A stretch of DNA of 38,155 nt from Timburyella sp030842085 (GTDB lineage: Bacteria; Bacillota; Clostridia; Oscillospirales; Acutalibacteraceae): contig JAUUSE010000017.1 in assembly GCA_030842085.1 (NCBI GenBank), positions 1 through 38,155 of the forward strand, read 5' to 3'. The notes beneath the pieces are model-generated. The model ran no database searches, was not told where the DNA came from, and worked only from the letters and a program-made list of their open reading frames with translations. The translations under genes and the position numbers were made by a program. This document shows, piece after piece, positions 8,601 through 16,200 of this stretch. Each line of letters opens with the position of its first letter. Within the stretch, counting starts at the first letter, position 1.

Positions 8601-9197
8601 TCAGCGGCCGGTTACACATCCCCGCTTTGATGTTATATCCAACGCGGGAGTAACCGCGCTTGATACCTTTTTCTGTCTTTGCTCATTGCTGCCGCCGTCG
8701 CATACCACTACCACTCCCTTTACCGTTGGGGCAAGCTCTGTCAGCAGCAGCGCCACCTGACCCCCGTCCGATGTGTCTACTAAAATATAGTTTTCCTCAA
8801 GCTCATCCGTTCTTGCCGCAGCCGAACTGCCGGAGGTGTTTGCCTCGCTTACATCCGCACTGCTGCGTACGTCGTTTGCATAAACATATTCAGCGCCTGA
8901 CTCAAGCGTAACCATTACTGTGACATTGTCAGAGCCTGTTATGCTGGCTACTATCTTAGTAAGCTTTTCTTCCAGCTGCCGCGTGTACTCGTCAGATGTG
9001 GTCAGCGGGCCGGAAGCAGCATTGCTTTTATCCGTTTTGCCGCTGTCGCTTCCGTCAAACACAAAGTACGATATGAGTATTAGTATTATTCCGATAATTC
9101 CGGCAATGAAGATTATATTGCCAAGCTTTTTGTTGTTTTTGAACACCTGCGACAGTCTGCTAAGCGGTGATGTTCTGCGTTTGTCTTTATCTTCCAT
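8601..9197 (-). CDS. spoIIIAG: Stage III sporulation protein AG
   Basis: SpoIIIAG forms the large 30-fold ring of the feeding-tube channel on the mother-cell side. The 198-residue protein has a basic N-terminus, a transmembrane helix at about 25-47 (GNIIFIAGIIGIILILISYF), a Ser/Gly-rich segment, and the ring domain with TRQLEEKLTKIVASITGSDN, VTVMVTLESGAEYVYA and ELAPTVKGVVVVCDGG. The second ATG, seven bases after AAGGAG, is chosen; the first ATG almost touches the ribosome binding site. It precedes spoIIIAH by 37 bp. Confidence 0.95.
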   Translation of the reverse strand: MEDKDKRRTSPLSRLSQVFKNNKKLGNIIFIAGIIGIILILISYFVFDGSDSGKTDKSNAASGPLTTSDEYTRQLEEKLTKIVASITGSDNVTVMVTLESGAEYVYANDVRSSADVSEANTSGSSAAARTDELEENYILVDTSDGGQVALLLTELAPTVKGVVVVCDGGSNEQRQKKVSSAVTPALDITSKRGCVTGR

Positions 9198-9371
9198 TTT
9201 CATGCTCCTTTATCTGAATAATCTTTTTAAATACTCATGCTGCATTACCTTTGTTTTTTGCTCAGGCTTTGCAGCGAAAAATTCTTTCTGTATGAAAATA
9301 TTCGGTAAATGTGTGCGTGTCCTTTTAAAAATTAACAATAAATAAAAATATGCTTGTTTAATTATAAGCAG

Positions 9372-9851
9372 TTAGCTTCCATTATATGAATAAAACATTA
9401 TTTCAATGCCAAGTTCTTTTTCAATATTTTGCTTTGCCTTTTCAGTAAGATGCAAAAATTCATCCTCAACATACACGTCTGCTTTTATAATAGATATCCG
9501 GCTGTCCTCATCTCTTTCCATAATTATGCTGATGCGTGCCCTTTCAATGCCTTCTTTTTGCAAATATGTTTCCATAAGCTTTTGCAGCTGAGCTTTTGTA
9601 TAAATATCTGTCTGCTCCTCAATACTTTCAGAAAATTCGCTGCTGCTCGGAATTTGTACCTTATCAAGCTCTTTTTGAAAATCAAAAGAAACCTCTCCAA
9701 TAAGCGGCGAAATAATTATGCAGAGCATAAAAACAGCCGATATAACTTTCATTGTGCGCTGTATTCCGCCCGACGGAGCTACAATCTTCACAATAGACGC
9801 CGCGACGGCGGCTATGCATATGCTTAGTATCCAGTCCCGTATTGCTTCCAT
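9372..9851 (-). CDS. spoIIIAF: Stage III sporulation protein AF
   Basis: The 159-residue protein has two N-terminal membrane helices (about 7-24 and 34-52) followed by a soluble ring-forming domain with a ferredoxin-like pattern (ARISIIMERDEDSRISIIKADVYV, then ENIEKELGIE-type end). It opens with MEAIRDWILSICIAAVAASIV, typical of SpoIIIAF. It is a component of the SpoIIIA-SpoIIQ channel and lies between AE and AG. An AAAGGAG box lies seven bases before the ATG. The gaps on both sides (139 and 168 bp) are longer than elsewhere in the operon. Confidence 0.93.
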   Translation of the reverse strand: MEAIRDWILSICIAAVAASIVKIVAPSGGIQRTMKVISAVFMLCIIISPLIGEVSFDFQKELDKVQIPSSSEFSESIEEQTDIYTKAQLQKLMETYLQKEGIERARISIIMERDEDSRISIIKADVYVEDEFLHLTEKAKQNIEKELGIEIMFYSYNGS

Positions 9852-9990
9852 TTTTCTGCTCCTTTAGTCGCCGGCAGCATTATTTTTATACGTGCCGCAA
9901 AAGTTTTTAACGCTTTTCTGCCTGCGTTTTTCCTAATTTACGCCTGATGTTTCTAAGCATGCTGCAAAAATTTCTTTTAACCCTGTCATT

Positions 9991-11166
9991 TTATACGCCC
10001 CCAGCCGTAAGCACCGTTATTCCGGTGCAGACTATAAACAAAATCCCGAAGCAGGCCATCAGCGCTATAAGCAGCGATATGCCGGAGCTTACCGCCTTAA
10101 GCAGGCCGGTTATTTTGGTAAGAGAAAACATATCTGCTGCCGCCGCACCGCATTCAAGCGACAGCTTCCAGAAAAGCATAGCTATTATATGCGGCACTAT
10201 TATTATCAGCATGGCCAGCACCGCGTACATTCCTACTCCCGATTTAACCAGCGAAAGACAAGCCTGCACCGTGCTTAAAGACTCCGATATATATGTTCCA
10301 ACAATAGGTACAAAGGTTCCCGCAGCAAACTTTGCCGCGCGGGATGTTACGCTGTCTGCAGCTCCGTTTATTACATTCTGTATGGTTAAAAATGCGGTAA
10401 ACACCGTCATTATAAGCCCTAAAATCCATATCGCAGCCTTTTTTATCGTCTCGCATATTCCATTGAGCCTTACCTCCTCTGAAAGCGACGAGGTAACCGC
10501 CATTCCGAAATAAAGCGAGATAAACGGACCTATAAATATCGACGCTGCCTGACCCGCAAGCTGAGTAGCGGTAAACAGCACTGTCTGTGCAGAAGCAGCG
10601 GCGGCAATTTTGCCGGATGCTATGAGTATGCCTGCAAACACAGGTATAAATGCCGCCATGAAAGCCGAGCAGATTTTTATAGCGTCTATAGAGGATATAG
10701 CAAGCTCTGTTATAGGCTTAATCACGATTATTCCAACTACCAGCGCCGATACGTATGTAAAAATAACTCCTATCTGCTTATTGGCGCTCTCGGTTGCGAC
10801 ACCGCTGCACAGCGCACAGAGTATGACTGCGGCAATTATGGCGGCCGCTGATTTAATGGGAGCGGCGGCTTTGTCCATAACCGACTGTATAAGGGATGAA
10901 AATATATCGCCAATTCCTAAATCTGTTATAGAAGATGGGTCGTCGGCTTTTACGCCCATGTCCCAGATAATCTCTTTATATTCCTCAGGGAGTGCATCGT
11001 CCAACTCACCGGCGCCGCTTGCCTCAAGCTGCTCGTTATACAGCTGCTCAGCCGACATGTCAGATGATGCGCTTTCCTCCGTCTCGGCCGCCGCTGGCAG
11101 AGTAAAGCAAAAAGCCGCCATTATGAGAAATATTAAAATGTAGATATATGCAAATATCCTTTTCAT
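9991..11166 (-). CDS. spoIIIAE: Stage III sporulation protein AE
   Basis: SpoIIIAE is the large polytopic membrane protein of the SpoIIIA complex. The 391-residue protein starts with a cleavable-looking signal peptide (MKRIFAYIYILIFLIMAAFC, probable cut after AAA near 27), followed by an acidic exposed region (EQLYNEQLEASGAGELDDAL) and about seven hydrophobic segments from residue 95 on. Family motifs include SAFMAAFIPVFAGILIASG and FAAGTFVPIVGTYISESL. B. subtilis SpoIIIAE is 399 residues, so the length is normal. An AGGAG box precedes the start and the gene is 15 bp from spoIIIAD. Confidence 0.96.
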   Translation of the reverse strand: MKRIFAYIYILIFLIMAAFCFTLPAAAETEESASSDMSAEQLYNEQLEASGAGELDDALPEEYKEIIWDMGVKADDPSSITDLGIGDIFSSLIQSVMDKAAAPIKSAAAIIAAVILCALCSGVATESANKQIGVIFTYVSALVVGIIVIKPITELAISSIDAIKICSAFMAAFIPVFAGILIASGKIAAAASAQTVLFTATQLAGQAASIFIGPFISLYFGMAVTSSLSEEVRLNGICETIKKAAIWILGLIMTVFTAFLTIQNVINGAADSVTSRAAKFAAGTFVPIVGTYISESLSTVQACLSLVKSGVGMYAVLAMLIIIVPHIIAMLFWKLSLECGAAAADMFSLTKITGLLKAVSSGISLLIALMACFGILFIVCTGITVLTAGGV

Positions 11167-11181
11167 TTTTTACTCCTGATT

Positions 11182-11568
11182 TTATCCTAAGAGCTTTATT
11201 ACAACGTCCAATATATCGTCAAACAGCGGCAGCGCCACCAAAACCATGGCGATTTTGCCGGCGAGCTCCGCCTTTGATGCAAGTGAAGTTTCTCCCGCAT
11301 CGGTACAGGCGTCGCACGCCATCTGAGAGATAAGACATATTCCCAGCGCCTTTATCAGCACCCCGCCGTACTGAGAGACAGCCGCGGACTTGTCCATTAT
11401 TTCATTTATTTTATCTACAATAGGGGCTGCCGCTGCTACCACAAACATCAGCAAAAATACTCCGGCCGCCACTGACAGCACTATGGAATATTCCGGTTTA
11501 TACTGTCTGAGCATTACAGCTAAGACGGCGGCAACGACGGCAAACGCCGCTATGGCCGTGATATTCAT
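11182..11568 (-). CDS. spoIIIAD: Stage III sporulation protein AD
   Basis: This 128-residue membrane protein has four hydrophobic segments, starting with MNITAIAAFAVVAAVLAVML. The family signatures YGGVLIKALGICLISQMACD and the later CTDAGETSLASKAELAGKIA are present. It shares its fold and origin with SpoIIIAC and helps form the membrane export-apparatus-like part of the SpoIIIA channel. Its ribosome binding site (AGGAG) overlaps the spoIIIAC stop codon, which points to coupled translation. Confidence 0.95.
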   Translation of the reverse strand: MNITAIAAFAVVAAVLAVMLRQYKPEYSIVLSVAAGVFLLMFVVAAAAPIVDKINEIMDKSAAVSQYGGVLIKALGICLISQMACDACTDAGETSLASKAELAGKIAMVLVALPLFDDILDVVIKLLG

Positions 11569-11577
11569 ATGTAACTC

Positions 11578-11772
11578 CTACAGCCCAAACAGGCTTTTTA
11601 TAGTGTCGAACAGGTTTGCGATTTCATTTACTATCATCAGCAGCACTACTATAAGCCCGGCAAGCGTCGTCATCATGGCCTGGTCCTCGCGTCCCGAGCG
11701 TATAAGCACCTGGTTGAGCACAGCGACGATTATGCCTATGGCCGCTATTTTAAAAATCAAATCTACATCCAT
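11578..11772 (-). CDS. spoIIIAC: Stage III sporulation protein AC
   Basis: The small 64-residue protein has two membrane helices (MDVDLIFKIAAIGIIVAVLN, and MMTTLAGLIVVLLMIVNEIA) joined by the conserved loop QVLIRSGREDQA. It is the usual SpoIIIAC size and sits between AB and AD. A GGGAG box lies eight bases before the ATG. It is required with SpoIIIAD for SpoIIIA channel assembly in B. subtilis. Confidence 0.95.
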   Translation of the reverse strand: MDVDLIFKIAAIGIIVAVLNQVLIRSGREDQAMMTTLAGLIVVLLMIVNEIANLFDTIKSLFGL

Positions 11773-11795
11773 TTTCTTATCTCCCAGTGCAAAAT

Positions 11796-12293
11796 TCAGA
11801 TTATTATAATCGAAACCATAAGCCCCGAAAACAGGCCGAGCGTATAATAAAGCCGCGTCTTGCTGCTCACCTGCCGGCTTGCGTCGTCAAGCCTTGCAAG
11901 CAGCATTTTTTCGTGCAGGCGACAGTTTTCTATTTCGCCCTCTACATCGCTTTTGCCCAGCGAATTGAAAAATGACTGCGCTATCTTTATATCTTCGCTT
12001 TTAAGGGAAGTAGAAGAGCTGTTTTTACCAATACAATCCGCTACCTGTCTGCCGGAAGCAGCGTTTTTGCATTTTTCCATTACTCTTAAGTCTTTGCTCA
12101 CACCGTCGTCCGACATATTTTTAATTATGGCGCTGACCGACATGGCCTTATATCGTATCTGCGATTCAATATATCTTATAATTTTCAGCAGGCACTCAAG
12201 CTCTTTATGCCTTGTTCTAAGCTCTCTGGCAAACATTGCTCCTATTCCCGTCGTAAACAATATAATTGCCGCTACTCCTATAAGCTTTAGCAT
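11796..12293 (-). CDS. spoIIIAB: Stage III sporulation protein AB
   Basis: The 165-residue protein begins with a membrane helix (LKLIGVAAIILFTTGIGAMF), continues with a soluble helical domain (LRTRHKELECLLKIIRYIES, later FFNSLGKSDVEGE and ENCRLHEKMLLARLDDASRQ) and ends with a second hydrophobic helix. This resembles GspF/PilC-type domains, as known for SpoIIIAB. The ATG six bases after GGAGG is chosen. That ribosome binding site lies within spoIIIAA, and the two genes overlap by 77 bp in different frames, which is unusually long. Confidence 0.93.
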   Translation of the reverse strand: MLKLIGVAAIILFTTGIGAMFARELRTRHKELECLLKIIRYIESQIRYKAMSVSAIIKNMSDDGVSKDLRVMEKCKNAASGRQVADCIGKNSSSTSLKSEDIKIAQSFFNSLGKSDVEGEIENCRLHEKMLLARLDDASRQVSSKTRLYYTLGLFSGLMVSIIII

Positions 12294-13233
12294 AAGCTTC
12301 CTCCAAATCATATACTTCTTCTATATGTGAAGCTGCGCCGCGGCCCGACAGTTGTACTACACTTGAAAATGCGCAGGATTCAATGATTTGCTGCATCTGC
12401 GGCCGCAGCAGCAGCTGCTGTATAGAGCCGGAATGTATTGTGGTAATTACTCTAACGCCGGCGTTTAAGCTCTGACGCAGTGCTGATATTTCTTCTGCCG
12501 CGCCTATTTCGTCAAACACTATCACATCGGGCGACATTGCCCTGAGCGCCATCATAATTCCATCTGCCTTGTTAATTCCGGAAATCACGTCGGTATTGGG
12601 GCCAACGTCATACTGCGGCATGCCGCCGTGCACTGCAGCGATTTCGCCTCTCTCATCTATTACCGCCACCTTTCGGCTGCCGCCCGCCTCTCCGGACGAT
12701 ATTCGCCGCACAAGGTCTCTCAGCGCCGTAGTTTTACCGCATGCCGGTGCGCCGGAAATAAGAAGTCCGCCTAAGCAGGATGCAAAAATCGGTATCAGCG
12801 ACTTAGCCGACGTCTTTATTTCTTTTGCTATTCGTATATTTAGTGAAGATATCTCCCTTATGTTTGAGACTTCACCCCCGCTTATTACCGCGGTGCCGCA
12901 TATTCCTATGCGGTGGCCTTTCGGAGTAATAACATAGCCGCTGGCTATCTCGGACTGATGAGAGTACACCGAGTGCATGCATGCCTTATTAAAAACATAG
13001 TCTATATCGTCGACTGTCGCATACAGCATGTCCCCGCATGTGCTGCGGCTCACACGTCCTGAGGCGCAGGCAAATATTGTGCCGTCAGGCGTCGACAGCG
13101 CAAGCGGCAAACCCGCTCTTAGACGTATTTCATATATTTGCGAGATAATATCTTCCGGCAGGCGCGACAGTGCGTTTTTTTGCCGCTGCGGCAGAAAATC
13201 AAGCGCTGTATAAAAATTGTTTCTGATATCCAT
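12217..13233 (-). CDS. spoIIIAA: Stage III sporulation protein AA, ATPase
   Basis: SpoIIIAA is a cytoplasmic AAA-type ATPase related to secretion ATPases, thought to power the SpoIIIA channel in the mother cell. The 338-residue protein has the Walker A motif GAPACGKTT at 161-169, VIDERGEIAAV at 191-201, and Walker B VIVFDEIG at 237-244, followed by TTIHSGS. It is longer than the B. subtilis protein (about 307 residues). The extra length is a C-terminal tail (after EEVYDLEEAY) that reads through the start of spoIIIAB. It is the first gene of the operon, with a sigma-E-like promoter about 45 bp upstream. Confidence 0.95.
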   Translation of the reverse strand: MDIRNNFYTALDFLPQRQKNALSRLPEDIISQIYEIRLRAGLPLALSTPDGTIFACASGRVSRSTCGDMLYATVDDIDYVFNKACMHSVYSHQSEIASGYVITPKGHRIGICGTAVISGGEVSNIREISSLNIRIAKEIKTSAKSLIPIFASCLGGLLISGAPACGKTTALRDLVRRISSGEAGGSRKVAVIDERGEIAAVHGGMPQYDVGPNTDVISGINKADGIMMALRAMSPDVIVFDEIGAAEEISALRQSLNAGVRVITTIHSGSIQQLLLRPQMQQIIESCAFSSVVQLSGRGAASHIEEVYDLEEAYAKAYRSSGNYIVYDGNRSNVCQRA

Positions 13234-13275
13234 AAATGTCCTTCCCTTTAACTGCTTGTCTTTTATCTTCTGTAA

Positions 13276-13304
13276 ACTATATGGCGGGTTGTCCGCAAAT
13301 ATTA
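13276..13304 (-). promoter_or_regulatory. Sigma-E-type promoter of the spoIIIA operon
   Basis: On the minus strand the sequence reads TAATATT, 14 bp, CATATAGT. The B. subtilis sigma-E consensus is about KMATATT-N14-CATACAMT, so the -35 matches fully and the -10 in six of eight positions, with the ideal spacer. The spoIIIA operon is a known sigma-E target, which supports the call. Confidence 0.75.
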
Positions 13305-13766
13305 CTTAAAATTTTTTAAAGGAATGGCAATATGCATCGACACGGCTTATATTTGCAAGGCTTAACAGGCAATAAATTATTTTCGCAAGTGCATATTAAT
13401 CTATTCGCATGTTGCTTAGCACTTTTATATCCGTGTCTTTATCCATTTAGGTCAAGATTTACATATCACACTGCATCTTGCAGCGGATTTAAATTTTCTA
13501 TACTTCAACCAAATGCATTAAGCAAATTGCGTTTACATTTTGCTTTTGGCATTCCGGCCCTCTTTCCCGCTTTTCCGAAAAAGCGATAAAATTTTTTCTG
13601 CAAATTTTAATAAAGCGAACTTTTCAAAGCAAACAAAAATATGCATATAAGACTGCCGTCAAATATGCATAATAAATATAATATTATTTAGTTTACAATT
13701 TCATATTTTAATTTATGGAAAATTATAATATAATTAGAATTCAGCGATAAATACGAGGGGGATAAT
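13305..13766. other. spoIIIAA-mntP divergent intergenic region
   Basis: This region of about 460 bp is A+T-rich towards mntP. It contains TATAAT boxes at 13724-13734 that could serve mntP, but without a good -35 at the right distance. I looked for a yybP-ykoY (manganese) riboswitch, which often precedes mntP, and saw no matching structure. No gene is apparent. Confidence 0.45.
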
Positions 13767-14336
13767 ATGCCATACATAACATCGGCCATATTGGGCGTAG
13801 GCCTTGCAATGGACGCTTTTGCCGCATCAGTATCAGGCGGTATGTCAAACGTCGGCGGAAAAATCAAGCATGCGTTGATAACGGCGCTTTCTTATGGGCT
13901 GTTTCAGGCGGTTATGACGTTTATAGGCTACTGCACCGGCTCATATTTCAGCAAGTATATAGCAGCTTTCGACCACTGGGTAGCATTTATACTGCTTACT
14001 TATATAGGAGTTCGCACCATTGTAAGCTCTGTACGTGACAAGGATAAGTCAAACGTATATATTTTCAGCTTTAAGCTGCTGCTTATAACATCAATAGCGA
14101 CAAGCATCGACGCTCTTGCTGCCGGCGTAAGCCTTGCGCTCGGCGAAGCCAACGAAAGTGAAAATTTCATAATCAGCTGTCTTATAATCGGCGTAATAAC
14201 CTTTGTGTTGTCGTTTGTGGGATTCATGCTTGGAAAATATACCGGCAAATTTCTTAAAAAGAAAGTTGAGATTGCCGGCGGTGTTATACTTATATTAATA
14301 GGAGTGAAAGTATTAGTCGAGCATCTGTTTTTCTAA
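13767..14336 (+). CDS. mntP: Putative manganese efflux pump MntP
   Basis: The 189-residue protein has six hydrophobic segments in two repeated halves, each with the MntP signature: GVGLAMDAFAASVSGG near 10-26 and ATSIDALAAGVSLALG near 111-126. The paired aspartates are thought to bind Mn(II). MntP exports manganese across the cytoplasmic membrane to prevent toxicity. The ATG follows GAGGGGGATAAT. It is transcribed alone, divergently from spoIIIAA. Confidence 0.93.
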   Translation: MPYITSAILGVGLAMDAFAASVSGGMSNVGGKIKHALITALSYGLFQAVMTFIGYCTGSYFSKYIAAFDHWVAFILLTYIGVRTIVSSVRDKDKSNVYIFSFKLLLITSIATSIDALAAGVSLALGEANESENFIISCLIIGVITFVLSFVGFMLGKYTGKFLKKKVEIAGGVILILIGVKVLVEHLFF

Positions 14337-14861
14337 AGCGGAAGCTTATAAAACGGCTGCAGCACAGTCTCTTTGTAAAGCATAAATTCCTTTTATGACG
14401 CTTAATAATGGCGTTTTCCGGCGGACATAAAAAATATTATCGTTTCTCGGGCTGTCTTTACATGCCGTAAATGTTGATTAGCCTGCGCTATGCGTTGTCT
14501 ATCCTTTTCTGCCGCTTTAAAGTCCTCTTGTAGCGCAATAAAAATGCCGCAAAATAACTTTTTAAAACATATGATGTAATTTTTCTTTTGTATAAAGCAG
14601 CAAAACACCTGCACAAGATTTTTTAATCAATGTGCAGGTGTTTTTCATTTAAGTAAAAATCACAAGCCGGCCGATGTAAGAATTGGCACCGCGCTTTATA
14701 CTTTATAGTGCAGGATTATTTATAAATCTCCAAATTATCACGCATTTTCTTTCTAAACGGCTGTCCAGCCGTCATCAGCCAGTAATTCGGCTAACTTAAG
14801 TCGTAAGCCGGCGGAGCTTTTACCTGATTTATGTCGCCGCTTCACTGCTGATTTTGATTTA
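14337..14861. other. mntP to WYL-regulator spacer
   Basis: These 525 bp lie between convergent genes. Apart from the hairpin listed at 14606-14640 no gene is convincing; a 70-codon minus-strand frame (14402-14614) begins inside the hairpin and has no ribosome binding site. Confidence 0.45.
14606..14640. terminator. Bidirectional terminator hairpin
   Basis: A perfect 10-bp stem, CACCTGCACA and TGTGCAGGTG, with a 15-base loop. It is followed by TTTTT on the plus strand and TTTTG on the minus strand. It lies between convergent mntP and the WYL regulator and may serve both. Confidence 0.75.
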
Positions 14862-15884
14862 TCATGCATTTATGCCCTTTGCCTCCGGCTGATTTAACTT
14901 ATAAAGAGACGTCATAGCCATTATTCTGTCCGATATGCTTTCTCTTAGACTGCGCGGCGCAAGGACTTCAATATTGACCCCATACTGCATTATCCATGAA
15001 ATAAGTCCCTCGCTGATAAAAGCATCTGCATAAAGCACAAAATGCTCACTGCCGCTTTTTCTCAGCGGAACATCGTCGCCAAAGCGATCTATTATCTGCT
15101 CCAGCATTGAATTTGAGCATCTCAGCTCTACTGTCTGCTTAGTCCCTCCAAACATATTGAAAGTTCTGCCGGCATAATCTGCTGCGTCAAATTTATCGGT
15201 ATAATCAGATACCTCGCTGAATGGGCGCGCCCTGCTTATCATTATTTTTACGTTTTTCATACGGTCGATGCGCAGATGAATTAAATTATTATACTTCTCA
15301 TTGTTCCCCACAAGATAATAGTGGTCGCCGGACCAAATCATTGCATAAGGACTTATTATCATGTCTTTAATGCTGCTTTCTATTTTATTGTCGGCTATAC
15401 TTTTACGCATATATTTAAACCTTATCTTTTTATTTTTTGATATAGCCTTATTTATTATATCAATGTTATAATAAATTTCTTCATTTGAATTTTTAACACG
15501 CTTGTCTATATAAACCTGTGATGAAATATCCTCAAATTGATACTGGCTTACCAAGCTTCCAAGCTTTTTAATAAGCTCCGACGTTTTAAGCGCCGTTATA
15601 GAGCCAGCCGACTGCACCGCGTCGGCAAGCATTTTTACCTCTGCAAGCTCAAATTCCCGTGACGCCAAAAAATACCCCGGATGCGGAGACCTTGTATATA
15701 CTATGTCATACCCGTATTCCGTAAGCGTAGCAATATCTCTATAAATAGATTTTCGCTCAGCTAAAACTCCGCGCTTTTCAAGTTCTCTGCATATGCCTGC
15801 CGCAGACATAGGGTGTTCATCATCTGTCATTGATTTTAGTATGTCAATCAGGTAAAGCATTTTAAGCTTGTTAGAGGATTTCAT
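14862..15884 (-). CDS. HTH / WYL-domain transcriptional regulator
   Basis: The 340-residue cytoplasmic regulator has an N-terminal winged helix (about 1-65; LKMLYLIDILKSMTDDEHPM, AERKSIYRDIATLTEYGYDI), a linker, and a WYL domain at about 130-225 (KNKKIRFKYMRKS, ISPYAMIWSGDHYYLVGN, HLRIDRMKNVKI). A C-terminal WCX-type extension follows. WYL proteins sense ligands, often nucleic acids or nucleotides, and several control stress or defence loci; no target can be named here. The ATG after GGAGGAATGAAA was selected. It stands alone with a good promoter. Confidence 0.88.
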   Translation of the reverse strand: MKSSNKLKMLYLIDILKSMTDDEHPMSAAGICRELEKRGVLAERKSIYRDIATLTEYGYDIVYTRSPHPGYFLASREFELAEVKMLADAVQSAGSITALKTSELIKKLGSLVSQYQFEDISSQVYIDKRVKNSNEEIYYNIDIINKAISKNKKIRFKYMRKSIADNKIESSIKDMIISPYAMIWSGDHYYLVGNNEKYNNLIHLRIDRMKNVKIMISRARPFSEVSDYTDKFDAADYAGRTFNMFGGTKQTVELRCSNSMLEQIIDRFGDDVPLRKSGSEHFVLYADAFISEGLISWIMQYGVNIEVLAPRSLRESISDRIMAMTSLYKLNQPEAKGINA

Positions 15885-15971
15885 TTTCATTCCTCCTTGA
15901 TTCGCCAACCTCCGCACTCATCCGTGAAATTGGCCGACATTCTTAGAATAAACGTCAATATTATAATTTTT

Positions 15972-16000
15972 ATTATAGCCTTGACACACTTCCTAATCAA
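15972..16000 (-). promoter_or_regulatory. SigmaA-type promoter of the WYL regulator
   Basis: On the minus strand TTGATT, 17 bp, TATAAT. The -35 and spacer also contain CTTGA-N12-TCAAG, a possible operator for autoregulation. The start codon is about 88 bp downstream. Confidence 0.65.
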
Positions 16001-16055
16001 GCACTCATTTTTCATATTTAACAAATAAACACACTATTTTCTGTAAAAGCACAAA

Positions 16056-16090
16056 AAACACCGCATATCTCACATCGATATGCGGTGTTT
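16056..16090. terminator. Bidirectional terminator after clpX
   Basis: A 14-bp perfect stem (AAACACCGCATATC and GATATGCGGTGTTT) with a 7-base loop. On the minus strand it ends in a T run (TTTTTTGTGCTTTT). It lies about 110 bp beyond the clpX stop and upstream of the WYL regulator promoter. Confidence 0.8.
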
Positions 16091-16200
16091 TAATATTAAT
16101 TCTCTGTAAGGCCAACACAACAAATTTCAGTTAAATTTACAGCATCACAGATTATTATAATAGCTCAATCAGTTCAGACAAAGCACCATAACTCTTGTGC

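Noticed and set aside
13305..13766. Manganese (yybP-ykoY) riboswitch before mntP
   Set aside because: The family often has one here, but I could not find the conserved helices in the spacer.
14402..14614. 70-codon minus-strand frame between mntP and the WYL regulator
   Set aside because: It begins inside a terminator hairpin, has no ribosome binding site, and its composition is not protein-like.
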